NCBI GenBank assembly: GCA_024742405.1
Contig: JANSYP010000008.1
Coordinates: 121,773 to 185,772 of the forward strand
Length of the DNA stretch: 64,000 nt
Origin: Paracoccaceae bacterium
GTDB taxonomy: Bacteria > Pseudomonadota > Alphaproteobacteria > Rhodobacterales > Rhodobacteraceae
Direction of reading: 5' to 3'
Both the position numbers and the translations under genes were made by a program. Every line of letters starts with the position of its first letter. Position 1 is the first letter of the stretch. Under the pieces are notes generated by a model. The model saw nothing but the letters and a program-made list of their open reading frames with translations, was not told the origin of the DNA and searched no databases. This document shows positions 45,604-54,652 of the stretch, piece by piece.

Positions 45604-46782
45604 TCACCCCCACCGGTTCTTCCACTCGTCTTCCGCCTTCTTCCAAAGCACTGCGAAATGCGGGGCGGGCCGAGGCGAGAATGCTTTGCAAGGGGGAGCG
45701 GAATCGTCCTTGCCGGACAGCAGTTTGGCCAGCTCGCCGGTGTGATAGTCGCGCGTCAGCGCCGTGCCATCGTCTGCCGTGCTCACATATTTGGCGCCGT
45801 CGAAACTGTAACCTGCGGCCGTGGTATCCTTCGTTCCCGACTTTTTTAGGGCATTCTTCGCGCGCGCGACCAAGAGCCTTGCGAACGCGACGCCCAGAAG
45901 CGCGCCAGCCGCGCTGTCGGACGGGTAGTGCACGCCCGCAACCGTCCGGTTGATCGCTATGCGCGCCGCCTGGCGGTAAAGCTGCAGAACCTGTTCGTCC
46001 GCCTTGCCGCCCAATGGCGCGGCTGCATGTTTGGGAAAGCGCAGATGGGTCAGCAATTCGGCGACAAGATGCGCCTGGGTGGAATGCCCACTGGGAAAGG
46101 CGCCATGGCTGGGCGTCTGGATGACCGGTTGGATGAGCGGGCTGAACAGCTCCGGCCGCGGGCAGCCGAGGCCAAGCTTCACCCGCTGCGTCAGCATGGT
46201 GGCAAAGTCGAGAGCCGCGCTGAGCATTTCGAGAGTCCGCTGGAACCCGGTCGGCTGCAGCGGTGTGACAGACCCGAAGAACGAAAGCTGATCGTCGACC
46301 TGAAGATAGATCTCGGGCAGCCGGTCGTCGCGCAAATCGGCATAGCTCGCCACGATGGCGGCATCCCGTTCGAAATCCTTGATCCCGGGCCGTGCCGTGC
46401 TGGCCAGAGGTGCATAGGGATGACCCTTTGCGGTCGTGCGGACCGAGAGAGCCACCGATTTGCTTTTGGGGTCGATGGCAACGTCCATATCCTCGATGAG
46501 TTCGGACTGGATTACCGAGGCACGCTCGATCGGACTCAACCGCATCATGCGACCAGGGCCATCCTTCGTGACGTCGGTGCCTGGCATTCCGGTGATCGCG
46601 CCCGACGGAACCAGGCCGTCGCGCTGGACGATAAGGGCATCGCCGATCAGATAGGAACTGTCCCCGCCGGCATGCTCGAAATCGGCCTGACCGACGTCCG
46701 TGACGGTCGACACGCTCCGCCCGGACCTGCCGCTGCGTCCGCTCCGTCCGCTGCGCCCACTACGTCCGCTTTCAAACGACAT
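45604..46782 (-). CDS. PAP2-superfamily / vanadium-haloperoxidase-like protein
   Basis: The 392-residue protein has the three PAP2 motifs: KLGLGCPRP, FPSGHSTQAH and RTVAGVHYPSD (phosphatase/haloperoxidase histidines). No membrane segments are evident, which favours the soluble haloperoxidase-like branch over lipid phosphatases. The N-terminus carries six Gly-Arg-Ser repeats. The start at 46782 was chosen over 46797 because it begins just before the repeat. It is divergent from a SARP-like regulator and precedes an S8 peptidase gene. Confidence 0.83.
   Translation of the reverse strand: MSFESGRSGRSGRSGRSGRSGRSVSTVTDVGQADFEHAGGDSSYLIGDALIVQRDGLVPSGAITGMPGTDVTKDGPGRMMRLSPIERASVIQSELIEDMDVAIDPKSKSVALSVRTTAKGHPYAPLASTARPGIKDFERDAAIVASYADLRDDRLPEIYLQVDDQLSFFGSVTPLQPTGFQRTLEMLSAALDFATMLTQRVKLGLGCPRPELFSPLIQPVIQTPSHGAFPSGHSTQAHLVAELLTHLRFPKHAAAPLGGKADEQVLQLYRQAARIAINRTVAGVHYPSDSAAGALLGVAFARLLVARAKNALKKSGTKDTTAAGYSFDGAKYVSTADDGTALTRDYHTGELAKLLSGKDDSAPPCKAFSPRPAPHFAVLWKKAEDEWKNRWG
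46714..46767 (-). repeat. Six in-frame Gly-Arg-Ser repeats
   Basis: Six consecutive 9-bp units encode Gly-Arg-Ser at residues 6-23 of the PAP2-type protein. The units differ at synonymous positions (Arg as CGT, CGC, CGG or AGG; Ser as AGT, AGC or TCC), so the amino-acid pattern is kept while the DNA has drifted. Confidence 0.85.
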
Positions 46783-46900
46783 GATAAAATCCCCCATAAG
46801 CTGAATCGCAGGCACCCCACAGCCCGCGTTGTCAGCACGAAGACAGCGCGATAGTACCCTAAGGGCAAGGAGTTTTGTTGCGCGAGGGGGTTTTTTTACG

Positions 46901-48601
46901 GTGCCTGAGATCGTGTTGGATCTGGTTGGCCCGCTGCGCGCGACGCGGACCGACGGTGTCGACGTGACACCCCAAGGCGCGAAGCCGCGTGCAATCCTCA
47001 CGCTCCTTGCCGTTGCGCCGGGCTTTCGTCGGGGTCGCGTTCAGATCATGGACAAGCTCTGGAGCGACCGTGCTCCGGACCAGGCGGCGGGCAGTTTGCG
47101 ACAGGCGCTCCATACGGTGCGGACGCGGATGGGGTCGGAGGCGCTGCTGTCCGGAGAGGGCTGGATCAGCCTGAACGAACGTCTCGTCGAAGTGCTGCTG
47201 GTGCCGGGCAAGGATATGGCAGGCCGCGCAATGCCGGAGTTTGCCGAAGGGCTCGACGTGCGCGACCCGGAATTCGAGGACTGGATCCGCGACCAGAGGC
47301 TGCATTTTGCGGATGTCTGGGCCGGTTCGAAAGCTGTGGATCTGGATGCGCCCGGCGGGGCGGCTCGGGCGCCGCGCCGATCGGGCCGGCTCGTGCTCTA
47401 CCTTGCTGCCAGTGAAGCGCCCGACCATGACAAGCGTGTCCTGGCCGAGGTCATTGCGCGGGATGGCGCCAACCGTGCGGCCCAGTTCCTGGATGCCGAT
47501 GTCGAGGGCGCTTTTGGTCCCGTGGAAACCTCCAGCGCGCCGCCGGGAAGTCTGGCGCTGTCGTGCCGTATCACGGCGCTGCCCGGCCTGATGATTCTGC
47601 AACCCCAGGTTGCCGAGGCCCGGACGAACCGCAGCCTCTGGACCCGCACGATCCAAGGGCCGGATACCGATCTGAGCCGGTTGATGCCCGAGGCGGTAAC
47701 TGCGCTCTCGGCTGCGGCGATGACGGCGCATCGGCAGCTTGATCCAGCGCTGTTTGATCTGCCGATCGCGGACGTGTTCAGCTATGACCATTCCCGGCTG
47801 CTTCGGGCCGATGCGATGTTGGCGGAGGAACATGACGGCCCGCCATCGCCGGCGCGCATGGCCTATCGGGCCTATCTGCGCCACACGCTGGTCATGGAAC
47901 GGCTGAGCGGCGACCCCGGTCTGGTGCTTGACGAGGCCGAGGCGCTGATCCGGCGCGCCATGGAGGCCGCCCCTCACAACCAGTTCATTCTGGCGATCGC
48001 ATCGCTGATCATGGGCGTTCTGGAGCAGGACGACTTCGCACTGCAGCTGGCGCAAGAAGCGAAGCGGCAGGATCCCAACAATGCCTGGGTGCGCCAATGC
48101 ATGTCGGTCGCGCTCTCGTTTGCCGGTCACCCCGAAGACGCCCACCGCGAGGCCCAGGCCGCGCGCGCCAACCAGCTTGCGGTGATCAGTCCTGCGCTGT
48201 TCGATCTGCGCAATGCCTATACCAGCATCGGGATCGGCGATCGCGTGGGCGCGCTGAAATGGGCAATGGCGGCTGTCCAGCGCTCGCCCGATCTGCGCGC
48301 GGCGCACCGCGTCGTGGCCGCGCTGCAGTATTCCGAAGGCCAGATCGGCGAGGCCGAGGCCAGCCTGCGAGCGCTCAAGCGGCTGGAGCCGGACTTCAGT
48401 CTCGAACTGATGGCAAGCGACAGCTACCCTGTCGACAGTTTGCGCAAGGCCGGGCTGCTCAAGGTCACGGACTCCGGTTTGCTACAGCCGCTGTCGCCTC
48501 ACCCGGTGCGCAACGGTCATCGGGCGACTGCGCCGTCTTCGGGACAAGGTCAGCCCAGACAGGAAGGTGATCCGATGCGTGTGCTGCGGGGCCGTCGCTG
48601 A
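46901..48601 (+). CDS. SARP/BTAD-like transcriptional regulator with TPR-like C-terminus
   Basis: The 566-residue protein from the GTG at 46901 has an N-terminal winged helix of OmpR/SARP type. RAILTLLAVAPGFRRGRVQI and LWSDRAPDQAAGSLRQALHT correspond to the SARP pattern (LLALLAxxxxxxVxxxxLIxxLW). From about residue 300 it is helical with TPR-like spacing (EAEALIRRAMEAAPHNQF, IGEAEASLRALKRLEP). Such regulators combine DNA binding with protein contact. It is divergent from the PAP2/peptidase genes and likely controls them. Its 3' end overlaps the convergent gene by 137 bp. Confidence 0.75.
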   Translation: MPEIVLDLVGPLRATRTDGVDVTPQGAKPRAILTLLAVAPGFRRGRVQIMDKLWSDRAPDQAAGSLRQALHTVRTRMGSEALLSGEGWISLNERLVEVLLVPGKDMAGRAMPEFAEGLDVRDPEFEDWIRDQRLHFADVWAGSKAVDLDAPGGAARAPRRSGRLVLYLAASEAPDHDKRVLAEVIARDGANRAAQFLDADVEGAFGPVETSSAPPGSLALSCRITALPGLMILQPQVAEARTNRSLWTRTIQGPDTDLSRLMPEAVTALSAAAMTAHRQLDPALFDLPIADVFSYDHSRLLRADAMLAEEHDGPPSPARMAYRAYLRHTLVMERLSGDPGLVLDEAEALIRRAMEAAPHNQFILAIASLIMGVLEQDDFALQLAQEAKRQDPNNAWVRQCMSVALSFAGHPEDAHREAQAARANQLAVISPALFDLRNAYTSIGIGDRVGALKWAMAAVQRSPDLRAAHRVVAALQYSEGQIGEAEASLRALKRLEPDFSLELMASDSYPVDSLRKAGLLKVTDSGLLQPLSPHPVRNGHRATAPSSGQGQPRQEGDPMRVLRGRR

Positions 48602-49256
48602 GCACACCGGCACCGGTGCTGACCAATCCATGGCCCAAGGCGATCCGGTCCAGGGCGGCGACCGGGCGCGCGGCATGGAACGACCGGCCCGGCGCGATCA
48701 CGTCAAAGGCGGCCTCCAGCAGCTCCAGCCCGTGCTGCGTCGACCATTCATTGAAATCGCCCATCACTACGGTCCGGTCGAGATCATGGGCATCGAGATG
48801 TCCGCGGATCCGGGCGAGTTGCTTGCGCCGCCAGGACCGCAGCAGCCCCAGGTGGGTGCCCAGCACATGGAGCGGCCCGGAGGGCGTGTCGAGATCCACC
48901 TGTACCGCGCCGCGCGGCTCCAGCCCGGGCAGCTCGATATGGTGTGCGTCCAGGATCCGCAGTGACCGGCGCACCAGCATCGCGTTGCCGTGCCAGCCCA
49001 GGCTCACCGGGCTCCGCGCCAGATCCGCGACGGTGAAATCGGTGTGCGCAGCGATCAGGTCCCGCGGGATTGCCGCCGCGCGGTCACCGAACCGGCGGTC
49101 GGCCTCCTGCAGCGCCACGACATCGGCGCCGAGCGCGTTGATCGCGTCGATGACGCGGCCCGGGTTGCGCCGCATATCCAGGCCGACGGCTTTCTGGATG
49201 TTGTAGCTGGCCAGGCGAAGGGGCGTCGGCGGGTGTGGTGCGCCGGGATCGCTCAT
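48465..49256 (-). CDS. Endonuclease/exonuclease/phosphatase family protein
   Basis: The 263-residue protein starts MSDPGAPHP and has the EEP motifs LRLASYNIQKAVGLD, VVALQEADRRFGDR, VLGTHLGLLRSWR, VVMGDFNEW and the closing ASDHLPVWADL. These are metal-dependent phosphodiesterases; the substrate (nucleic acid or lipid) is unknown. It lies 67 bp after cardiolipin synthase, which suggests a lipid-related role. No signal peptide is seen. Confidence 0.87.
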   Translation of the reverse strand: MSDPGAPHPPTPLRLASYNIQKAVGLDMRRNPGRVIDAINALGADVVALQEADRRFGDRAAAIPRDLIAAHTDFTVADLARSPVSLGWHGNAMLVRRSLRILDAHHIELPGLEPRGAVQVDLDTPSGPLHVLGTHLGLLRSWRRKQLARIRGHLDAHDLDRTVVMGDFNEWSTQHGLELLEAAFDVIAPGRSFHAARPVAALDRIALGHGLVSTGAGVLSDGPAAHASDHLPVWADLVPKTAQSPDDRCAPGEATAAVANRSP

Positions 49257-49323
49257 GCCGGTACCGTGCGGCCAAATTGGCCGACGGGTCCCCGCGACTC
49301 CGGTCTGTTCACGCCGATCTGGC

Positions 49324-50736
49324 TCATAGCAGCGGCGCGAAGAGACGGGCGAACCGCGCGCCATGGCGCTGCCAGAGCGGCCGGTCGTTCAGGCGCATCG
49401 TCAGCCGGACGGAGCGCGAGAAATCCGCCTCCAGCATCTCGGCGACCGCTTCGGCGGCGCGTCGATCGAACAGCATCGCGGTGGCCTCGAAATTCAGCCT
49501 GAAGCTGCGATTGTCGAAATTCGTCGTTCCGACGCTGGCGAAACGGTCGTCCACCAGCAGAATCTTCTGGTGCATGAACCCGTCCTGATAGCGCCAGATC
49601 TGCACCCCTGTATCTTCGAGATCGTCGAAATAGGACAAGGCCGCCAGCCAGGGGATGCGATGATCGACCGCCTTGGGTGTCAGGATGCGCACATCCACGC
49701 CCCGCAATGCCGCAAGTTTCAGCGCCCCCAGAACATCGTTTTCCACAACCAGATAGGGCGAGGCGATCCAGAGCCGCTCCTGCGCCGCCTCAATCGCTGC
49801 GATGAAGTAAAGCGCCCCGGTCTCCATGGTGTCGGCTGGCCCGGTGGGCATGATGAGCCCATCCATCCCGTCGGGATCGGCCGGCGGCCGCCAGTTCATG
49901 CCATCGTCCAGCACTTCGCCGGTCGCCCAGTGCCAGTCCTCGGCAAAGACCAGCTGCAGCTGCGCCACCACAGGACCGGTCAGCCGGCAATGGGTATCGC
50001 GCCATGGGCTCAGAACCGGATCCTGCCCCATATACTCGTCGCCGACATTGAGCCCGCCGATGAATCCGGTCACCCCGTCCACGACCACCGACTTGCGGTG
50101 GTTCCGGAAATTGAGCTGGAACCGCGTCTTGGGTCCGCGCAGCGCATGAATGTTGACGACCTCCACACCGGCCTGGGTCAGCCGGTCGCGCCAGCTTTGC
50201 GGCAGGTTCTTGGACCCCACCGCGTCAAAGAGCAGCCGCACGCTCACCCCGCGCGCCGCGCAGGCGATCAGCCGAGCCTGCAGCTCGTGGCCCAGATCGT
50301 CGTCATGGATGATGTAGAACTGGACCAGCACATAGTGTTCGGCCCGGTCCAGCGCGGCAAAGATCGCGTCAAAAGTCTCGTCGCCGTCGACCAGCAGCTG
50401 GAACCCGTTGCCGCCGCAAAGCGGCATGCCGGCGAGATGCTCGAAGCCGCGCACAAGGCCGCGTTCTTCGGTTTGGTTCGGCGGGTACGTGTCGGCAAAG
50501 CGCTTGAGGCCTTCGCGCACCTGTTTGCTCTCGCGCCGGATCACGGTGTAGCCGCGAAACCGTGCGGATCCGAGGAACAGATAGGCCGGCACGGCAAAAA
50601 TCGGCGCCGCGAACAGAAAAACCACCCAGGCGACCGAGCCCTGGGGCGTGCGGGCCCGCTCGATCGCGCGCAGGGCAAACAGCACGGCAAAGATCTGGAC
50701 CAGCAGATAGGATAGGATGATCGGCAGGGATGTCAT
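49324..50736 (-). CDS. cls: Cardiolipin synthase (phospholipase D family)
   Basis: The 470-residue protein has two N-terminal membrane helices (about residues 1-25 and 35-55) and two phospholipase-D HxKxxxxD motifs, FRNHRKSVVVDG and FMHQKILLVDD. Each is followed by the conserved GGLNVGDEY or GTTNFDNRSF. ClsA-type enzymes join two phosphatidylglycerols to cardiolipin at the inner membrane. Length is as expected. Confidence 0.93.
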   Translation of the reverse strand: MTSLPIILSYLLVQIFAVLFALRAIERARTPQGSVAWVVFLFAAPIFAVPAYLFLGSARFRGYTVIRRESKQVREGLKRFADTYPPNQTEERGLVRGFEHLAGMPLCGGNGFQLLVDGDETFDAIFAALDRAEHYVLVQFYIIHDDDLGHELQARLIACAARGVSVRLLFDAVGSKNLPQSWRDRLTQAGVEVVNIHALRGPKTRFQLNFRNHRKSVVVDGVTGFIGGLNVGDEYMGQDPVLSPWRDTHCRLTGPVVAQLQLVFAEDWHWATGEVLDDGMNWRPPADPDGMDGLIMPTGPADTMETGALYFIAAIEAAQERLWIASPYLVVENDVLGALKLAALRGVDVRILTPKAVDHRIPWLAALSYFDDLEDTGVQIWRYQDGFMHQKILLVDDRFASVGTTNFDNRSFRLNFEATAMLFDRRAAEAVAEMLEADFSRSVRLTMRLNDRPLWQRHGARFARLFAPLL

Positions 50737-51338
50737 GGCCGGACCGTGGCAAATTCCGGCTTTGGTGGAAAGGTCTTAGGTACAGATCGTGCTGACAAAT
50801 CGCTTGGCGCGGACGGGCAAGGGCGCGCTTGCGGGGCTTTCCCGCCCCTTGGTCATCACGCGGCCCGATACTCCGTGGCGCGCGGTGGGTGCGCCAGGGA
50901 AATCCATATCGCACATAGCGCCCATGGCCGGTTTCGGGCGACATCCCGCAGGGCCGGGCGTCAGAGCGATTTCCGGCGGGGCCGATTGTCAGCGGTCTTG
51001 AGCGCACGTTAGCGGCTCGGAACGGCGTCAACGTCCGCCGCATCCAGGCGGCCTTGGCCGCGCGGGGTCGACTTACGGTCCGAGCTGCATCCCCCGCCTT
51101 GTATCGAGGGGCGATGCACCCCGAGCGATCCGGTGCCCATCGACGCAAGATGGACCAGAGGCGCAACAGGCGCGCGGCCCGCGCGCAAGAAAAGAGCGCC
51201 TGATGGCTCGGCAAAGGTCTGGAATGCGCGCCCGCGGCGCCCCATGGTTCGCCCGCGCCGTGATCTGCTCCCCGAGCCCGCGGGACGGACGGGACGGGCC
51301 GCCAAGAGCCGCCCGCCGCGGACCACGGCTCGTCCGTG
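50737..51338. other. Intergenic region of about 600 bp, no supported gene
   Basis: Open frames exist on both strands because of the high GC content, but none has recognisable protein text or a good ribosome site. The left part must hold the cls promoter. No RNA gene or strong hairpin was identified. Confidence 0.5.
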
Positions 51339-52562
51339 TCAGTCCAGCGGCACCAGCCGCAGATCCACCCAGACCAGCCGGTGGTCGCTCGCTTTTGCCG
51401 CCTCCGCCAGCGGCGCGCCGTCGCGGGGCCAGACCACGCCGCCGCCCATCCAGCGAAACCCGGTGCGCGACGGCAGCACGTAATCCACCCGCAGATTGCC
51501 CGGCCGTCGGCCGAAATCGGCGGTGTCGAACCGCGGGTCGCCCGCGTGGGTCTCGGTCTCGTCCGGCTGGTCGAGCGACCCCTCGCCCGCAGGGGTGATT
51601 TCCGGATCGGTGGCCGAGCCCAACACCTTTGGATGGTCGAGCAGCTGACGCACGCCCGCTCCGCGGCTGTCTCCGTCGAACGGATCGGCATTGAGATCGC
51701 CGAAGATGACGAAGCGGCGCCCCTCTGGCAGCCCGCCTGACTGCCCGGCGTCGTCGGTGATCCACGCGGCGCCTTCGATATAGTCGGCCCAGAACCGGAT
51801 CTCGTCATGATTGCGTTTGCCGTTGCGATCCTCGAGCCCGTCGAACACCGGCGGGGTCGGGTGCGCCGCCAGAAGATGAACCCGCAGGTCGCCTACGACG
51901 AGCGGAAGATCGAGATGGGACTTGGACGACAGGCGCAGGATTTCAGCGACCTCTGCGGCATAGAAACCGCCCGGCCCGGCCAATGGCGCGCCCTCGGGAT
52001 CGGGCGCGTCCAGCAGCGTCGCCGGCATCGCGCGCCAGGGCAGGGTCTGAAAGGTCCGCGCGGCGGCGTTATCGAACGGCAGACGCGAGAAGACAGCGAA
52101 CCCATACTGCCCCGGGAACCTGCCAAAGCCCCAGGCATCGCCCGGCCCGCCGGCGTCTCCGTCGCCATCCAGGTCCACCCCCGACGCAACCCCGGTATTG
52201 ACGGGCGGAGCCATGACATGGGGATAGTCGATGCCGTCCTGCCCGTTCTGACCGACGGCCAGGTAGAGCCGGCGAAAGAGGTCGGCGGCCTCGCCACCTG
52301 CGTCCCAGTCGAGCTCGTTGACCAGAAGCACATCGGGACGCACCGATTGGATGACCTCGGCGAGCGCCCGCGCCTGGGGGTCGTCGCCCCCGCGTAGATC
52401 GGCGACCAGTGCACCGGTGGCATCTCGGGTGAGGGCCGCATTGTAGCTCGCCACGCGCAGGTCGGTCTGCGCGGCGGCCGGTCCGACCAGCGTCACCGCG
52501 ACCAGCAGAGCGCCCGCGCCCCGCCACCCCAATCCGCCCGATGTCGTCTGCGGTCCGCTCAT
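51339..52562 (-). CDS. Secreted endonuclease/exonuclease/phosphatase family protein
   Basis: The 407-residue protein has a signal peptide (about 1-32, ending GPAAAQTDLRVASYN) and the EEP motifs LRVASYNAALT, DVLLVNELDW, VHLLAAHPTPP, VIFGDLNADPFDGD, RVDYVLPS and SDHRLVWVDL. A run of Asp/Gly residues (SGVDLDGDGDAGGPG) looks like a calcium-binding loop. It probably is an extracytoplasmic phosphodiesterase. It is divergent from the IalB-like gene across 216 bp. Confidence 0.88.
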   Translation of the reverse strand: MSGPQTTSGGLGWRGAGALLVAVTLVGPAAAQTDLRVASYNAALTRDATGALVADLRGGDDPQARALAEVIQSVRPDVLLVNELDWDAGGEAADLFRRLYLAVGQNGQDGIDYPHVMAPPVNTGVASGVDLDGDGDAGGPGDAWGFGRFPGQYGFAVFSRLPFDNAAARTFQTLPWRAMPATLLDAPDPEGAPLAGPGGFYAAEVAEILRLSSKSHLDLPLVVGDLRVHLLAAHPTPPVFDGLEDRNGKRNHDEIRFWADYIEGAAWITDDAGQSGGLPEGRRFVIFGDLNADPFDGDSRGAGVRQLLDHPKVLGSATDPEITPAGEGSLDQPDETETHAGDPRFDTADFGRRPGNLRVDYVLPSRTGFRWMGGGVVWPRDGAPLAEAAKASDHRLVWVDLRLVPLD

Positions 52563-52778
52563 TTCGCCTCCAAACTGCCGCGAGACTGCCCACAGGCTGT
52601 TGCAGCCATGTGACAGCCGGGCCCGAGAGGGCCATTCCGTTCCCCTGATAGCCCGTATTTGATGCGTCCGGACCTTTCGTGCCCCGGCGTTTTCCCCCAT
52701 AGTCGCGCCGAGGTATAGGGTCCGGCGCCGTCCAGAGAGGCGGCCGTGCCCCAACACAGGAAGCTGGAGGGAACGCAG

Positions 52779-53324
52779 ATGATGCATGCTACCGCCCGTC
52801 GTGCGTATGGCTGTGCTGCGGCAGGTCTGATCGCCGGGCTATGCATGGCGACCGCCGTGACGGCTCAAGAATCGTCGAACCGTGTCGCGGCCAAGACCGA
52901 CTGGAGCATTTTCGTCGAGGACAATCCCAAGCAGTGCTGGGTGGTCTCCGCGCCGACCGAAAACATCGCGCGCCGTGATGGCCGCGTGGTCGCCGTGCGC
53001 CGGGGTGACATCTATCTCTTTGTCTCTTTCTGGCCCGACAGCGCGGAAATGGGGCAGGTCTCGTTCCTCGGCGGCTATCCGTTCAGAGAAGGCTCCGCCG
53101 TCGAACTGAAGATCGGCGACAGTGAATTCCAGCTTATCACCGATGGCGAAACCGCCTGGGCCGCGACACCCGAAGACGACCGCCGCATCGCCGCCGCGAT
53201 GAAACGCGGCGCCGAGGCCATGGTCGTCGGGGTTTCCCAGCGTGGCACCCAGACCACTGACCGGTTCTCGCTGATGGGTTTCACCGCGGCGATCGAAGAC
53301 GCCGAAAAGCGCTGCTCCGGCTGA
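52779..53324 (+). CDS. Invasion-associated locus B (IalB) family protein
   Basis: The 181-residue protein starts MMHATARRAYG after a GGAGGGAA ribosome site and has a signal peptide ending near AVTAQESSN. The mature part carries DWSIFVEDNPKQCWVVSAPT, IYLFVSFWP and FQLITDGETAWAA, with a final Cys, as in IalB-type periplasmic proteins. The name comes from Bartonella; in free-living bacteria the role is unknown. Confidence 0.85.
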   Translation: MMHATARRAYGCAAAGLIAGLCMATAVTAQESSNRVAAKTDWSIFVEDNPKQCWVVSAPTENIARRDGRVVAVRRGDIYLFVSFWPDSAEMGQVSFLGGYPFREGSAVELKIGDSEFQLITDGETAWAATPEDDRRIAAAMKRGAEAMVVGVSQRGTQTTDRFSLMGFTAAIEDAEKRCSG

Positions 53325-53422
53325 CCTGACGCTGCCCGCGTCGCAGGCACGTCAGCGGCCCGGCCTTTGCTTGCGCGGGCTTTTCCGCTATCTGGCAGCG
53401 CTTGAACGCCAGAGGACCGACC

Positions 53423-54607
53423 ATGACCGCCGCAGCCAGCGCGCCCGCCACGCCAATCACGCAAGACCTGCTGACCCTTCCGCGCAAGCCCGCGGCAGAG
53501 GGACTGGTAAACCTCGTTGGTCTGACGCGGGACGCATTGCGCGCGGCCCTGATCGATGCCGGCACCCCCGAAAAGCAGGCCAGGATGCGCGCCAACCAGC
53601 TCTGGCAGTGGATCTACCAGAAGGGCGTGCGCGATTTCGCGGACATGACGAACCTCGCCAAGCCCTACCGGGCCGAGCTCTCCGAGGCATTCGAGATCCG
53701 CGTCCCGGAGGTCGCCCGCCGCGAGGTCAGCGCCGACGGCACCCGCAAGTACCTCGTCCGGATCGATGGCGGGCACGAGGTCGAGACCGTCTATATCCCC
53801 GAGGCCGACCGCGGCACGCTTTGCATCTCGTCCCAGGTCGGCTGCACGCTGACCTGTTCCTTCTGTCACACCGGCACCCAGCGGCTGGTGCGCAACCTGA
53901 CGCCCGGCGAGATCATCGGCCAGGTGATGCTCGCCCGCGACGATCTGGGCGAATGGCCCGCGCCCGGGCGCAACCCCAAGGACGAGACGCGGCTTCTGTC
54001 CAACATCGTGCTCATGGGCATGGGCGAGCCGCTCTACAATTTCGAGGCCGTGCGCGACGCGATGAAGATCGCCATGGACCCCGAGGGCATCCAGCTCAGC
54101 CGCCGCCGGATCACGCTTTCGACGTCCGGCGTCGTCCCCGAGATCGCGCGGACGGCTGAGGAAATCGGCTGTATGCTGGCCGTGAGCTTCCACGCCACCA
54201 CCGACGAGGTGCGCGACAAGCTCGTGCCGATCAACAAGCGCTGGCCGATCGCCGATCTACTCGACGCCCTGCGCGCCTATCCCAAGCTCAGCAATTCGGA
54301 GCGGATCACCTTCGAGTACGTGATGCTGAAGGACGTCAATGACAGTGACGCCGATGCCCGTCGTCTGATCGATCTGATCCGCGGCATCCCGGCCAAGATC
54401 AACCTCATCCCCTTCAACGAATGGCCCGGCGCGCCCTACCAGCGCTCAGACCAGGTCCGCATCAAGCGCTTCGCCGACATCATCTACAAGGCCGGATACG
54501 CAGCGCCGATCCGCACGCCGAGGGGCGAGGACATCATGGCCGCGTGCGGCCAGCTCAAGTCCGACAGCGAACGCGCCCGCAACCCGCGCCGCGCGGCGGC
54601 GAAATAG
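53423..54607 (+). CDS. rlmN: Dual-specificity rRNA/tRNA methyltransferase RlmN
   Basis: The 394-residue radical-SAM enzyme has the cluster cysteines Cys141, Cys145 and Cys148 in [30 protein letters not shown] and [17 protein letters not shown] follow, and a second catalytic Cys near residue 363 lies in MAACGQL. It methylates C2 of A2503 in 23S rRNA and A37 of some tRNAs. The ATG at 53423 has AGAGGA 6 bp upstream. Confidence 0.96.
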   Translation: MTAAASAPATPITQDLLTLPRKPAAEGLVNLVGLTRDALRAALIDAGTPEKQARMRANQLWQWIYQKGVRDFADMTNLAKPYRAELSEAFEIRVPEVARREVSADGTRKYLVRIDGGHEVETVYIPEADRGTLCISSQVGCTLTCSFCHTGTQRLVRNLTPGEIIGQVMLARDDLGEWPAPGRNPKDETRLLSNIVLMGMGEPLYNFEAVRDAMKIAMDPEGIQLSRRRITLSTSGVVPEIARTAEEIGCMLAVSFHATTDEVRDKLVPINKRWPIADLLDALRAYPKLSNSERITFEYVMLKDVNDSDADARRLIDLIRGIPAKINLIPFNEWPGAPYQRSDQVRIKRFADIIYKAGYAAPIRTPRGEDIMAACGQLKSDSERARNPRRAAAK

Positions 54608-54652
54608 GGGCTCGCGCCCGTCGCGCAGCCCGGCCGCCATGCCCTAAAGCTC

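Noticed and set aside
46859..48307. Long antisense open frame opposite the SARP-like gene
   Set aside because: GC-rich codons keep the reverse frame open. Its translation is Arg-rich with no recognisable domain, whereas the sense strand has SARP and TPR features.
50369..51808. Long minus-strand frame spanning the cls and EEP genes and the gap between them
   Set aside because: It crosses two well-supported genes in another frame, and its translation is low-complexity Arg/Gly/Ala/Pro text.
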